From assembly GCA_963696645.1 (NCBI GenBank), contig CAVOKY010000005.1, positions 434,001 to 498,000 of the forward strand: 64,000 nt of DNA, written 5' to 3'. The position numbers and the translations under genes were made by a program. The notes beneath the pieces are model-generated. The model did no database searches, was not told the origin of the DNA, and saw only the letters and a program-made list of their open reading frames with translations. Below are positions 9,290-19,449 of this stretch, piece by piece (positions within the stretch are counted from its first letter, which is position 1; each line of letters opens with the position of its first letter). The stretch is from JAMXLO01 sp963696645. GTDB taxonomy: Bacteria > Pseudomonadota > Alphaproteobacteria > Acetobacterales > Acetobacteraceae.

Positions 9290-9415
9290 ATGCCAACCGA
9301 TACCCAAGACGGCACGACACCTCTGAAATTGATTCTGGCCTGGGGCTTTGTCGGCATCCCACTGGCGTGGGGCGTGATACAGACGGTGCTCAATGCGATG
9401 AAACTGTTCCAGTAA
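9290..9415 (+). CDS. 41-aa membrane protein, MFS transporter small subunit-like
   Basis: A short gene encoding 41 residues. GAGGAG lies 7 bases before the ATG, and it starts 11 bases after the transporter stop. The product has a polar head followed by one hydrophobic helix, 'LILAWGFVGIPLAWGVIQTV', and a short tail 'LNAMKLFQ'. The 'VGIPLAWGV' core resembles the small single-helix proteins annotated as MFS transporter small subunit beside OFA transporters. It probably associates with the preceding transporter in the inner membrane. The assignment rests on sequence pattern and position only. Confidence 0.75.
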   Translation: MPTDTQDGTTPLKLILAWGFVGIPLAWGVIQTVLNAMKLFQ

Positions 9416-9433
9416 CGACCGGCGACGGCGCAA

Positions 9434-11951
9434 TTACGCCGCCGTCAGTTCCTGCTGCACCACGCCGAGCAGACGCGCCTGCAGTGCGGCGTCTGCTTCC
9501 AGCGCCTTGGCGCTACCCTGATATGCGATCTGCCCGTTGACCAGCACATAGGCGCGGTCAACAATCGGCAACACGGTTTCCGCGTGGTGCTCGACGATGA
9601 TCATGGCGACGCGCCCGCGCAGCCGCACCAGTGCATCCATAACCTCCTGCACGACGGCGGGTGCCAGGCCTTCGAACGGTTCATCCAGCAGGATTAGTCG
9701 GCTTGGCACGGTCAGCGCGCGGGCGATCGCCAGCATCTGCCGCTCACCACCGGACAGGCTTTCGGCGCGCGCTCGTTGCAATATACGGAGCTTCGGGAAC
9801 AACTCGAAGATCTCCTCGAACGATGCACCGCCTGGACGTGCGGCGATACGCAGATTCTCCATCACTGTCAGATTGGGGAACAGCCGGCGTCCCTCTGGCA
9901 CGATCGAAATGCCGAGTCGATTGATCTCGTACGGTTTGGCGTGGGTGATGTCCTTGCCATCCATCGTGATGCTGCCGGCGCTTTTCTGCACCGTGCCGGT
10001 GATAGCCCGCAGCATCGTGGTCTTGCCGACACCGTTGCGGCCGAGCAGGGCAACAGCTTCGCCTTCGTGGACAGCCAGATCGAGATCCGTCAACACCAGA
10101 CTGCCAGCATAGCCGGCACGTACCCGCTGGAGCAGCAGAATTGGCTTGGTCGCGATCGGGCGTATGGCTTCCACATGCACTGTCGGCGACGGACCGCCGG
10201 CACGCGCGGTCCCCATGTAGGCGGTTATGACGTCCGGATTGTTCGCCACTTCGGCCGGCTTCCCATCGGCGATCACGCGGCCCTGATGCAGCACTGTGAT
10301 TCGATCGGACAGCGCCAGCACGCGGTCGATATCATGCTCGATGAGCAGCACGGCATGGGTCGCTGCGAGCTGACGGATCAGTGCACCGACAACCTCGCGA
10401 TCAACCTCGGCAAGACCCGCCAGAGGTTCATCGAGCAGCAGCAATTTCGCATCCGTGGCAAGTGCGATCGCGATCTCCAACAGACGTTGCTCACCGTGCG
10501 AAAGATTGGAGCACGGTTCGGCGGCACGATCCTCCAGACCAACAGCGGCAAGCAGTGACCATGTGTGTGAGTTGATCGGCTCGATATCATAAGCATCACG
10601 CCACAAGCCGTTCTGCTCCGGGCTGCGCGCCTGAACTGCCACGCGCACGTTCTCGAAGGTTGTCAGATTGCGGAACACGCTGAGAATCTGGAATGAGCGC
10701 CCCAGGCCCAGGCGAATACGGCGATGCACCGGAAGTTGCGAAATGTCGTGACCGGCAAATTGGATTTGTCCCGCGTCCGCGCGCAGCAGCCCGGTCAGCA
10801 TGTTGAAGAATGTCGTCTTGCCGGCGCCATTGGGGCCAATCAGACTGTGCAGGCAATACGGATGCACATCGAGATGCACGTCGGCGGCCACCACCAGCGA
10901 ACCGAACCGCTTGTGCAGCCCGCGCACCGTCAGGATCGGCTGGTCGGGCGCCATGCCCTGTCGCCCGACTTCGCCAAAGCGCGCAATGTGCTCCGGGCGC
11001 AGTGGAATCCCGTCGCGTACCAGGGTCCAGCGCTCGCGTCGAAACACTCGTTGCACCGCGCCCTGGATCCCTTCCGGCGACACCAGAGCGAAGATGATGA
11101 TGATCGGCGCGAACAACAGCCACCAACTTTCGGTGATCGCACTGAGCCGATCCTGCAGCAGGGTGAAGGCGATCGCGCCCCATAACGGGCCAAGGAACTG
11201 ATGCACGCCGCCGAGTACCGTCATCAGCAGTGCGTCGCCGGCATGCTGCCAGCCGAGGTTGTCGGCATACGCGCCGCGCAGCATCAAGGCGAGCAGTGCG
11301 CCGGCGTAGCCGACCACGCCGCCGAGTATGACGAATGCCTCAAATTTCAGGCGGAATGTCGAGTACCCGAGACTCTGCAAACGCTGTTCGTTGTCGCGCA
11401 GCGCCTGCAACGCGCGGCCGAACGGCGCATGGGCAATGCGCCACAGCAGCCACATGCCGGCGGTGACGGTAACCACCGTGAAGGCGTGGAACGACCAGTC
11501 GCTGACCAGCCATGGTCGGGGCACATCCTGCAGGCCGTTCTCGCCGCCGGTGAGGTCGGTCCACTTGTAGGCGATCTCGAAGGCGATCTGGGAAAATGCC
11601 AGTGTCAGCAAGGAGAAATACAGACCACGCCGGCGCAGGATCACCAATGCGATCGCCGCGGCCAGCACCAGAGAGAATCCGACGGCGAATGCCAATGCCT
11701 CGGCTTCGTTGGTCAGAAAGCCGCGCAGCGAAATCGCCACCGCGTAGCTGGCACAGCCGAAGAACACCGAGGCGCCGAACGGCACCAGTCCGGTGTAGCC
11801 GACCAGCAGATTCACTCCGGCGCCATACAGCGCATAGATGGCAATCTGGGTGATCAGGCTGACCGGTGCACCGATCGCGTTCCACGCCACCGTCAGCGCA
11901 ACAAGTACCGAGAAACACCCACAGGATTGGATGGCGCAGCACGGTGCTCAT
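9434..11951 (-). CDS. Fused branched-chain amino acid ABC transporter: LivM permease + LivG ATPase + LivF ATPase
   Basis: One open frame joins three normally separate proteins of a branched-chain amino acid-type importer. Counted from the GTG at 11890, residues 1 to about 290 are a LivM membrane domain. Roughly 320-565 are a LivG ATPase with Walker A 'GPNGAGKTT', signature 'LSHGEQ' and Walker B 'LLLLDEPLAGL'. Roughly 580-818 are a LivF ATPase with 'GRNGVGKTT', 'LSGGERQ' and 'LILLDEPFEGL'. The natural start is probably the ATG at 11951, overlapping the livH stop (ATGA); it reads 'MSTVLRHPILWVF' and then shifts frame at about 11908, repaired by deleting one G. The linkers between domains are short and contain no stop. 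It ends the livK-livH-livMGF operon. Confidence 0.92.
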
Positions 11952-12817
11952 TCGAAGCGCTCCCAGCGTTCGCCGAGGAGGCCTCGCGGACGCACCAGCA
12001 AGACCGCAGCCATGAACACATACATCACGGCGTTTGCCGCATCGGGCTGGAACTGAATCGTCAGCGCCGTCACCACACCAACCAGCAGGCCGGCGATCAC
12101 GGCGCCGGCGAACGAGCCCAGCCCGCCAATCACGACCACGACAAACGCCGGCATGATGGCATTTTCCGACATCGACGGAATCACTGTCCATAACGGTGCC
12201 GCCAACACGCCAGCAATGCCGGCAAGCGCGCAGCCCAACCCGAAAACCGCGGTCAGCACCCGTGGCAGGCGGATGCCGAGCAGTCCCACCATTTCCGGAT
12301 CGCGCGAGCCGGCGCGCAGGATTCGGCCAAAGGGCGTGAACTGCATGAAAGCCCACAGTCCGATCAGCAGCGCGATCGTGGTGAGAAACACGGTCAGCCG
12401 GTATTTGGTGATCAGCACCGGTCCCCAAATATAGATGCCGGACAAGAACGGTGGCTGGTCGAACGGCTGGCCTATCCCGCCGTAGATCAAACGCAGCAGT
12501 GCCTCGATCATTAGTGCCAGAGCGAAGGTGATGATCAGGCTGATCAACGGCTCCTTGTCGTAAAGCCGGCGGATCAGCGTGCGTTCCACCACCATGCCAA
12601 CGACACCCACCAGAACTGGCGCCAGCAGCACAGCCGGCCAACCGAAAAACTGATACAATGTCAGTGCAAAGTACGCTCCGAGTGCGAAAAAGTTGCCATG
12701 TGCGAAATTAACAATCCCCAACAGGCCGAATATAATCGACAGGCCAATAGCGATAAGCACGTAGAGGCCACCGAGCACCAGCCCGGCGGCCACCTGCGAA
12801 ACAATGACGTCCAGCAC
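11948..12817 (-). CDS. livH: Branched-chain amino acid ABC transporter permease LivH
   Basis: Inner-membrane permease of 289 residues, the partner of the LivM domain. It shows the family sequence 'GLSIIFGLLGIVNFAHGNFF' near the N terminus, about eight hydrophobic segments, and 'IVVIGGLGSFAGAVIAGLLVG' in the second half. Its start lies 7 bases after the livK stop, and its own stop overlaps the next start, so the three genes are co-transcribed on the minus strand. The true ligand may be an amino acid, amide or short organic acid; the family is broad. Confidence 0.93.
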   Translation of the reverse strand: MLDVIVSQVAAGLVLGGLYVLIAIGLSIIFGLLGIVNFAHGNFFALGAYFALTLYQFFGWPAVLLAPVLVGVVGMVVERTLIRRLYDKEPLISLIITFALALMIEALLRLIYGGIGQPFDQPPFLSGIYIWGPVLITKYRLTVFLTTIALLIGLWAFMQFTPFGRILRAGSRDPEMVGLLGIRLPRVLTAVFGLGCALAGIAGVLAAPLWTVIPSMSENAIMPAFVVVVIGGLGSFAGAVIAGLLVGVVTALTIQFQPDAANAVMYVFMAAVLLVRPRGLLGERWERFE

Positions 12818-12824
12818 GACGGCT

Positions 12825-14066
12825 TCAGGTCATGTGGCAGCCGTTGGCCACCGGATCGCCGAACACCTTTTCGAGGTCTGCGACATTCTGCGGCACCACC
12901 CCTTTGACATCGAAATAGTCCCACTTGTCGGTGATCTTCGGCTTCACCTGCACCACCAGGTTGCGCAGCAGCATCTGGTGGTCGCCCTTGCGCCAGTAGT
13001 ACGGATTGGCAGCAGAGCCGCCCTTCCAGCTTTCCAGCGCCTTTATGATCGCTTCGGTCTCGGTGGATTTCGCCTGCTCAATCGATTCGAACAGCGACTT
13101 GGCCGCGATCCAGCCCATCCACGCCTTGTCGGCTGCCGGCTTGCCATATTTTTTCTGGTACGCGGCGGCCATCGCCTGCTCGTCCGGCGGATTGTTTGGA
13201 TTATTGTACCACCAGAGCGAGGTGTACAGTCCGGTCGCCGCCTCCTGCCCGACCGCCCAGATATCCGTGTCGCCGATGGCAATCTCGCAGATGGGAATTG
13301 TGCCCTTCATTCCCATCTCGTTCCACTGTTTGAGGAAGGTCGAGAGATCACCCGCCGGCACGCCGCCCAGGATCATGTCGGGCTTCGCCTGGCGAATCTT
13401 CAGGATGAAGGAACTGTAGTCCGGCGTATTCAGTGGCACGCTGTCATCGCCCACGATGGTGCCGCCAGCATTGGTAAGGATCGCCTTGAATGATCTGGCG
13501 ATGTCCTGACCGAATGCATAGTTGGCAGTGATGAAGTACCATTTTTTGCCGTAACCCATGATGTAGGGCGCGAACATCGCCGCCTGTACCGCGACCGGCG
13601 TGTTCAACCGGAACGTGTAATGATTGCAGTTCTTGCCGCTCATGTCGGTTGCCGCGGCATTATCGCAGACAAACGGGATCTTCAGTTGTGCAGCGGTGGC
13701 CTGCTCGGCCAGGCCATTTGAACTGAGCGAGCCGCCGAGAATGGCGACCACCTTGTTCTCCTGCACAAGCTTCTGCATGTTCTGCTGCGAACCCTGCGGC
13801 GACGGTTCGTCGAGCCAGACCAATTCTGCCGGCTGCCCCATGATCTTGTTGCCGCGTTCCTCCAACGCGAGGTAGGTGCCGTTCGCCAGGTATTCGGTCT
13901 GCGCTGCGATGTCGCCGGTCTTGGCGAGCAGCAGGCCGATCTTAATCGTTTCAGCCGCCGCCGCGTTGGCGATGAACGGCCGCGCCAGCGGAGCGGCTGC
14001 CACAGCGGCAGCACCCAGCAGCGCCTGGCGGCGCGGCACGACAAGGCTCGACTTGGTGGCGGTCAT
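12825..14066 (-). CDS. livK: Branched-chain amino acid-type periplasmic substrate-binding protein
   Basis: Periplasmic solute-binding protein of about 413 residues (Peripla_BP_6 fold) that delivers ligand to LivH and the fused LivMGF. The N terminus 'VVPRRQALLGAAAVAAAPLA' has a twin-arginine-like motif and a hydrophobic stretch, suggesting Tat export. The mature part starts near 'AAAAETIKIGLLLAKTGDIA', typical of the family. GGGAGGAAAC directly precedes the ATG at 14066, which excludes the longer in-frame extension to 14264. It is the first gene of the operon. The catabolic genes upstream on the same strand suggest the ligand may feed them, but that is inference. Confidence 0.92.
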   Translation of the reverse strand: MTATKSSLVVPRRQALLGAAAVAAAPLARPFIANAAAAETIKIGLLLAKTGDIAAQTEYLANGTYLALEERGNKIMGQPAELVWLDEPSPQGSQQNMQKLVQENKVVAILGGSLSSNGLAEQATAAQLKIPFVCDNAAATDMSGKNCNHYTFRLNTPVAVQAAMFAPYIMGYGKKWYFITANYAFGQDIARSFKAILTNAGGTIVGDDSVPLNTPDYSSFILKIRQAKPDMILGGVPAGDLSTFLKQWNEMGMKGTIPICEIAIGDTDIWAVGQEAATGLYTSLWWYNNPNNPPDEQAMAAAYQKKYGKPAADKAWMGWIAAKSLFESIEQAKSTETEAIIKALESWKGGSAANPYYWRKGDHQMLLRNLVVQVKPKITDKWDYFDVKGVVPQNVADLEKVFGDPVANGCHMT

Positions 14067-14130
14067 GTTTCCTCCCGGGGCTTTCGGGTGTCCGCTTAGC
14101 GCGGCCGCCCCGGGCAAGCAACCCGCAAGC

Positions 14131-14931
14131 CTAGTCTGCCGCAGCCTGGAAACTCCTGGCGTAGCGCAGCAGCGCATCGTCCGGAACCGGTTGGATCGGC
14201 CGGAAATCGCGGTGGGCGATCCAGTCCGGACGTGTGGGGGTGCGGATATAGTTGGAGACCGCATTCAGCGTCAGGTACACGATCTTGCGCGGATAGGGCG
14301 TGATATTGCCCGCCGATCCGTGCACCAGGTTGCCGTGGAACAATAGCATGGCGCCCGGCTTGCCAGTCGGCGTGACGATCCCGCCCCGTTGCACGAGCCG
14401 CGTCACCGTATCATTGTCGAGCGTCCACAACGGATATGACGTGGTGGACAGATCATGGCCGGCTTGCAGCACACCTTCCTTGTGGCTGCGCGGCACCAGC
14501 ATCAGCGGACCGTTGATCGGCAGCACCTCGTCGACAAACACCGAAATGTTCATCGCGCGTGGTTCCGGCATGCCGTCATCGCGCGCCCAGGTGCCGTAAT
14601 CCTGATGCCACTGCCACACCTCGCCGTCGAACGCCGCCTTCGCGTTGATCTTGAACTGGTGCATGTAAAGCTGCTCGCCAAACACCTGCTCGACCGGCCG
14701 GATCATGCGCGGATGCGCACCCAGCAGGCGAAACGCCTCGTTATAGGTGTGCGCCGCGAAAGCCGTGCGGGGGGCCCCCGATTTCTCCCGCCAGATCTCC
14801 TCGCGATCGGTATGGAAGATCGCCACCGCTTCATGGCGCAGGACGGCAATCTCCTCGGCAGAGAACACATCCGGCAGGAACAGATAGCCTTCCTTGTCGA
14901 ACTGCCGAAGCTGCTGCCTGTTGAGAATCAT
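14131..14931 (-). CDS. Phytanoyl-CoA dioxygenase (PhyH)-family 2OG/Fe(II) oxygenase
   Basis: Cytoplasmic non-haem iron hydroxylase of about 266 residues. The metal-binding pair is His109 and Asp111 in 'WQWHQDYGTW', with a distal His in 'GNLVHGSAGN'. The block around 'DDGMPEPRAMNISVFVDEV' also resembles ectoine-hydroxylase-like members of the family, though the substrate cannot be named. GGAGGG precedes the ATG at 14931. It lies 16 bp after the SDR gene on the same strand and 64 bp before livK, so the SDR-PhyH pair and the importer may form one transcript. Confidence 0.88.
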   Translation of the reverse strand: MILNRQQLRQFDKEGYLFLPDVFSAEEIAVLRHEAVAIFHTDREEIWREKSGAPRTAFAAHTYNEAFRLLGAHPRMIRPVEQVFGEQLYMHQFKINAKAAFDGEVWQWHQDYGTWARDDGMPEPRAMNISVFVDEVLPINGPLMLVPRSHKEGVLQAGHDLSTTSYPLWTLDNDTVTRLVQRGGIVTPTGKPGAMLLFHGNLVHGSAGNITPYPRKIVYLTLNAVSNYIRTPTRPDWIAHRDFRPIQPVPDDALLRYARSFQAAAD

Positions 14932-14947
14932 CGCACAACCCTCCGCC

Positions 14948-15700
14948 TTAGGCGGCAAGATAGCCGCCATCGACATAAAGCTCGGCACCCGTGATGTAGG
15001 ATGCCTCATCCGACGCGAGGAACAGAATGGCGTTCGCCACCTCGTCCACCTCGCCGGCGCGGCGCAGCGGCACGGTCTGCAGCATCTTCGCCCGCACCGC
15101 CGGATCGGCAGTTGCGCCGGATGTGCGCATCGGCGGCATCAGTCCCGGATGCACCGAATTGGCGCGAATGCCATCGCGGCCGAACTGTACCGCGGTGGAC
15201 TTCGTCAACGTCCGCACCGCGCCCTTCGACGCGTTGTAGCCCATATGCGTCATCGTTTGTCCCGTATTGCCGGAGATCGACGATAGATTGATGATCGATC
15301 CGCCGCCCGCCTGCTGCATCGCCAGCACCGCATATTTGGTGCCGAGAAACACGCCACGCGCATTGACGGCCATCAACTTGTCCCAGGCGTCGGTGTCCAG
15401 CATGTCGGACACTGCGCTGCCGCTGATGCCGGCGTTGTTCACCAGAATATCCAGCTTGCCGTATTTCTGCACGGTTGCATCGACCACAGCCTTCCAGTCC
15501 GCTTCGTTTGTCACGTCCAGCCGCATGTACTCGGCGGTGCCGTTGGCGCGCGTGATATCGGCCGCGATCTGGCGACCTTCGTCATCCAGCATATCGGCGA
15601 TCACCACCTTGGCGCCTTCCTTGGCAAATCGCCGCGCCGTCGCGGCACCCATGCCGGAGGCCGCACCGCTGACGATTGCCACTTTCCCTTCCAGGCGCAT
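14948..15700 (-). CDS. Short-chain dehydrogenase/reductase (SDR, classical)
   Basis: Classical SDR of 250 residues that would oxidise or reduce a hydroxy/keto group with NAD(P). It has the cofactor loop 'GAASGMG' (12-18), 'NNAG' (88-91), Ser140-141 in 'INLSSISG', and the catalytic Tyr155 and Lys159 in 'YNASK'. An acidic residue at Asp36 after the second strand ('VVIADM') favours NAD over NADP. GGAGGA precedes the ATG at 15700. It is divergently arranged with the luciferase-like gene at 15836 and co-directional with the PhyH-like gene, consistent with stepwise oxidation of one substrate. Confidence 0.92.
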   Translation of the reverse strand: MRLEGKVAIVSGAASGMGAATARRFAKEGAKVVIADMLDDEGRQIAADITRANGTAEYMRLDVTNEADWKAVVDATVQKYGKLDILVNNAGISGSAVSDMLDTDAWDKLMAVNARGVFLGTKYAVLAMQQAGGGSIINLSSISGNTGQTMTHMGYNASKGAVRTLTKSTAVQFGRDGIRANSVHPGLMPPMRTSGATADPAVRAKMLQTVPLRRAGEVDEVANAILFLASDEASYITGAELYVDGGYLAA

Positions 15701-15835
15701 GCTTCGTTCCTCCCAAGCAGCAGCTCGCGGTTGAGGCTGCCACGAGTGGCCCAGCTTGGCTACCGGCCCGGTACCATGCACCATGCACCGCACCAAGACG
15801 GGCACCGTGCCCGGCGATATGTGGAGAATAAGCGC

Positions 15836-17044
15836 ATGGCCCATCGCGGCATGAAGTTCGGCATTTTCCTGGCACCGTTCCATCGCGTCGGCGAGAACCC
15901 GACGCTTGCGATCAACCGCGACGTGGAACTCCTGGAGTGGCTGGATTGGCTCGGCTACGATGAGGCCTGGATCGGCGAACATCATTCCGCCGGTTGGGAG
16001 CTGATCGCTCTGCCCGAGCTGATCATCGCCGCCGCCGCCGAACGCACCAAGCACATCAAGCTCGGCACCGGCGTGACCAGCCTGCCGTATCACCACCCGT
16101 TCATGGTCGCGCAGCGTTTCGTGCAGCTCGATCATATGACGCGCGGTCGAGCCATGATGGGCTGCGGACCTGGTGCGCTGACGTCCGATGCCTATATGCT
16201 CGGCATCGAACCCAGCACGCAGCGTCCACGCATGCTGCAGGCCATGGACGCGATCATGCGTCTGCTGAAATGCGAAGAGCCGGTCACCATGAAAACCGAC
16301 TGGTTTGAAATGCGTGATGCACGCCTCCATCTGGCGCCATATACCGATCCGCATTTCGAGATCGCCGTTGCCAGCACCATCACACCGTTCGGCATGATAG
16401 CCGCCGGGACGCATGGCGTCGGCGTGCTGTCGATCGGCGCGGGCCTGCCTGGCGGTCCGGAAGCACTGGCCAGCCAATGGAAGATCGCCGAGGACGCTGC
16501 GGCGAAGAACGGCAAGACGATGGACCGCAAGAACTGGCGCGTCGTGGTGAATGCCCACATCGCCGAGGATGACGAACAGGCGTTGCGCGAGGTCCAGAAG
16601 GGCGAGCGAATCGAGACGCAGACCTATTTCGAGGATACGCTCGGTCGTCCGCCAGGCCGCGCCGACGATCCGCTGCGCGAGGGTGTGAAGATGGGCACCA
16701 CCATGGTCGGTTCGCCGGAAACAGTGACCAAGGGCATCAAGCGCCTACTTGAATACAGCCAGGGCGGCTTCGGCGGCATCTTGTTCCGCGCGCACGAATG
16801 GGCAACGCGCGAACAGACCCTGCGCAGCTATGAATTGTTCGCGCGGTACGTGATACCGCAGTTCCAAGGATCGCTCGGGCAGATCATGGGATCCAGCGTC
16901 TGGGCGCGTGAGAACCGCAAGCAGGTGTTCGGCTCGACCGTCGAATCGGTGCGCCGTGCGTTCACCGATTTCGGCCACGCCGCGCCGGAAGAGGCAATCC
17001 GCGCGCGCTCCCTCGGCGCGCGGGATCTCGATTCAGCTCGGTAG
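15836..17044 (+). CDS. LLM-class (luciferase-like) flavin-dependent oxidoreductase
   Basis: Cytoplasmic TIM-barrel monooxygenase of about 402 residues, related to bacterial luciferase and alkane or terpene monooxygenases that use reduced FMN from a partner reductase. Family features are 'MKFGIFLAPFH' at the N terminus, 'WIGEHHSAGWE', 'IKLGTGVTSLPYHHPFMVAQR' and 'GSPETVTKGIKRLLE' near the C terminus. The ATG at 15836, after GTGGAGA, is preferred to upstream in-frame codons. Its stop abuts the last base of the convergent molybdenum hydroxylase gene with no gap. No flavin reductase gene is adjacent. Confidence 0.88.
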   Translation: MAHRGMKFGIFLAPFHRVGENPTLAINRDVELLEWLDWLGYDEAWIGEHHSAGWELIALPELIIAAAAERTKHIKLGTGVTSLPYHHPFMVAQRFVQLDHMTRGRAMMGCGPGALTSDAYMLGIEPSTQRPRMLQAMDAIMRLLKCEEPVTMKTDWFEMRDARLHLAPYTDPHFEIAVASTITPFGMIAAGTHGVGVLSIGAGLPGGPEALASQWKIAEDAAAKNGKTMDRKNWRVVVNAHIAEDDEQALREVQKGERIETQTYFEDTLGRPPGRADDPLREGVKMGTTMVGSPETVTKGIKRLLEYSQGGFGGILFRAHEWATREQTLRSYELFARYVIPQFQGSLGQIMGSSVWARENRKQVFGSTVESVRRAFTDFGHAAPEEAIRARSLGARDLDSAR

Positions 17045-19375
17045 CTACGCCGCCTTCTTCGACAATGCCTGCCACACCTTCTCCGGCGTGGCAGGCATGT
17101 CGATGTGCGTCACGCCGTCGACCGACAGCGCATCGATGATCGCATTGATCACCGCCGGCGGACTGCCGACCGCGCCCGCCTCGCCGGCGCCCTTCACGCC
17201 GAGCGGATTGGTGGCGCAGGGCACTTCCAGCAGATCGACCTCGATATCCGGCAGATCGTCCGCGCGCGGCAGCGCGTAGTCCATGAAGCTGCCGGACAGA
17301 AGCTGACCGGACGTCACGTCGTAACTGGCAAGCTCCAGCAACGCCTGGCCCAGGCCCTGCGCCACGCCGCCATGCACCTGGCCGCGCACGATCATCGGGT
17401 TCACCGTCTTGCCGAAGTCGTCGCACACGCGATAGCGCACAATCTCGACCACGCCGGTTTCGGGATCGACTTCCACCTCGGCCATATGGCAGCCGTTCGG
17501 GAAGGTGTGTTCCGCGACATTCGCCACTTCCGCAGCGTCGAGCATGGTCGCTTGCTGGCCGGCCGCTGCCTTCTGTCGCTGCGTCGCCGCGAGCGCGATG
17601 ATGTCGATGCCGCGGTCGGTGCCGACGATGGAGAACCGGCCATCGGCGAATGCGATGTCGGCCGGCGCGGCTTCCAGCACTTCGGCCGCCGCCTGCTTGC
17701 CCTTGTCGATCACCGTATCCGCGGTGATCAGGATCGCCTGGCCTTCGGAATACAGGCTGCGCGCGCCGCCGGTGCCGCCGCCGACCGGGATGCGTGTCGG
17801 TGTCGCCCTGGCGGACGCGGATCTTCTCGCCGTCGATGCCAAGACGCTGCGAGGTAAGTTGCACATAGCCGGTCTCGTGTCCCTGGCCGGTCGATTGCGT
17901 GCCGACATAGACATCGACAAAGCCATCGTCGGCGAAGCGGATTTCCGCGCGCTCGGTCGGATCGCCCCCGGTGGCTTCCAGGTAGTACGCAAGCCCGATG
18001 CCGCGACGCTTGCCGCGTCGTGCCGCCTCCGCCCGGCGCGCGGCGAAACCGGCATAGTCCATCTGTTTCAGCGCCGCATCCAGCACCATCGCGAAATCGC
18101 CGCTGTCATAGGTCTTGCCCACCGGCGTGGTGTGCGGCATCGCCGACGGCGGCACCATGTTGCGCCGGCGCAATTCCGCGCGGTCGATGTTCAGTTCGCG
18201 CGCGGCGGCATCGACCAGGCGCTCCACCAGGTAGTTGCTCTCCGGCCGGCCGGCGCCGCGATACGCATCGACCGGCACCGTGTTGGTGAACACGCCGAGC
18301 ACGTTGGCGTAGATCTGCCTGGAAGCCGTAGACGCTGGCCAGCACGCGCGCCGCCGGCAAGCGTCGGGATGTACGGCGCGAAAGTCGAAAGATACGCGCC
18401 CATGTTGGCAACATTGCGCGTGCGCAGCGCCAGGAATTTGCCCTCCGCGTCGATCGCCAGCTCGCCCAGGGTGATGTTGTCGCGGCCTTGCGTGTCGGAC
18501 AGGAACGCTTCGCCGCGATCCGACGTCCACTTCACCGGCCGCCCCAGCTTGCGCGCCGCGTAGCAGGTCAGCACATGCTCGGCGTAAAGGAACAGCCTTC
18601 ATGCCGAAGCCGCCGCCGACATCGGGCGTGATGACGCGGAACTTCGCCGGGTCGGTCTGGAACACCGGCGCCGATCAGGTTCTTCATCAGCCAGCCGCCC
18701 TGCGTGTTGGCATACAGCGTCCAGCGGCCGGTCGCCGCATCGTAATCGGCGATCGCGGCGCGCGCCTCCATCGATGCAACGATGACGCGGTTGTTCACCA
18801 CGGTCAGCCGCGTGACATGCGCGGCCTTGGCGAACAGCGCGTCGGTCGCCGCCTTGTCGCCGATTTCCCAGTCGAACGACGATGTTGTTGTTCGCGCTCG
18901 GGCCAGACCAGCGGCGCGCCCGGTTCGATCGCCGCGGCGAGATCGGTGATCGACGGCTCGAACGTCGTAATCCACCGTCGATCAGTTCCGCGGCATCGCG
19001 CGCCGCCGCCGCCGTGTCGGCGACGACGAACGCCACCGGATCGCCGACATGGCGCACCGCGCCGTCGGCCAGCACCGGATGCGGCGGGTTCGCCATGTCG
19101 GAGCCGTCGCGGTTCTGCACCGGCGCGGCGCAGGGCAGCGGCCCGATGCCATCGGCATTCAGATCAGCGGCGGTATAGATTGCCTTAACCCCTTCGACCG
19201 ATGCTGCGCCTGTCGTGTCGATGGCGCCGAGTTTCGCCGCGGCGTGCGGGCTGCGCAGCACGATGCCGTGCAGCATGCCCGGCAGCACGATATCGTCGGT
19301 GTAGCGGCCGTTGCCGATCAGCAGGCGCGGGTCCTCCACGCGGCGGACCGGCTGGGCGAGGCCGAATTTGGTCAT
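17045..19375 (-). pseudogene. Molybdenum hydroxylase large subunit, form-II CoxL/xanthine dehydrogenase-like, nine apparent frameshifts
   Basis: Catalytic subunit of an aerobic CO-dehydrogenase/xanthine-dehydrogenase-type enzyme holding the Mo-MCD cofactor. It begins 'MTKFGLAQPVRRVEDPRLL' at 19375 and ends 'VWQALSKKAA' at 17045, about 774 codons when repaired, the normal family size. The diagnostic loop is 'AYRGAGRPE', the form II signature and not the AYRCSFR of true CO dehydrogenases, and the C terminus keeps the catalytic Glu in 'GAGEAG'. The frame breaks near 17793, 18318, 18354, 18596, 18665, 18877, 18893, 18963 and 18975; each is fixed by removing one base. No in-frame stop or deletion remains after repair, which argues for sequencing error. 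Medium and small subunit genes are not in the window. Confidence 0.85.
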
Positions 19376-19449
19376 GGACGCTGTCTCCAGGGCTCGTCTG
19401 TGATTGGCTCGGAGAGCATGCACGCTCTGGATATGAAAGGCCAAGAGGG

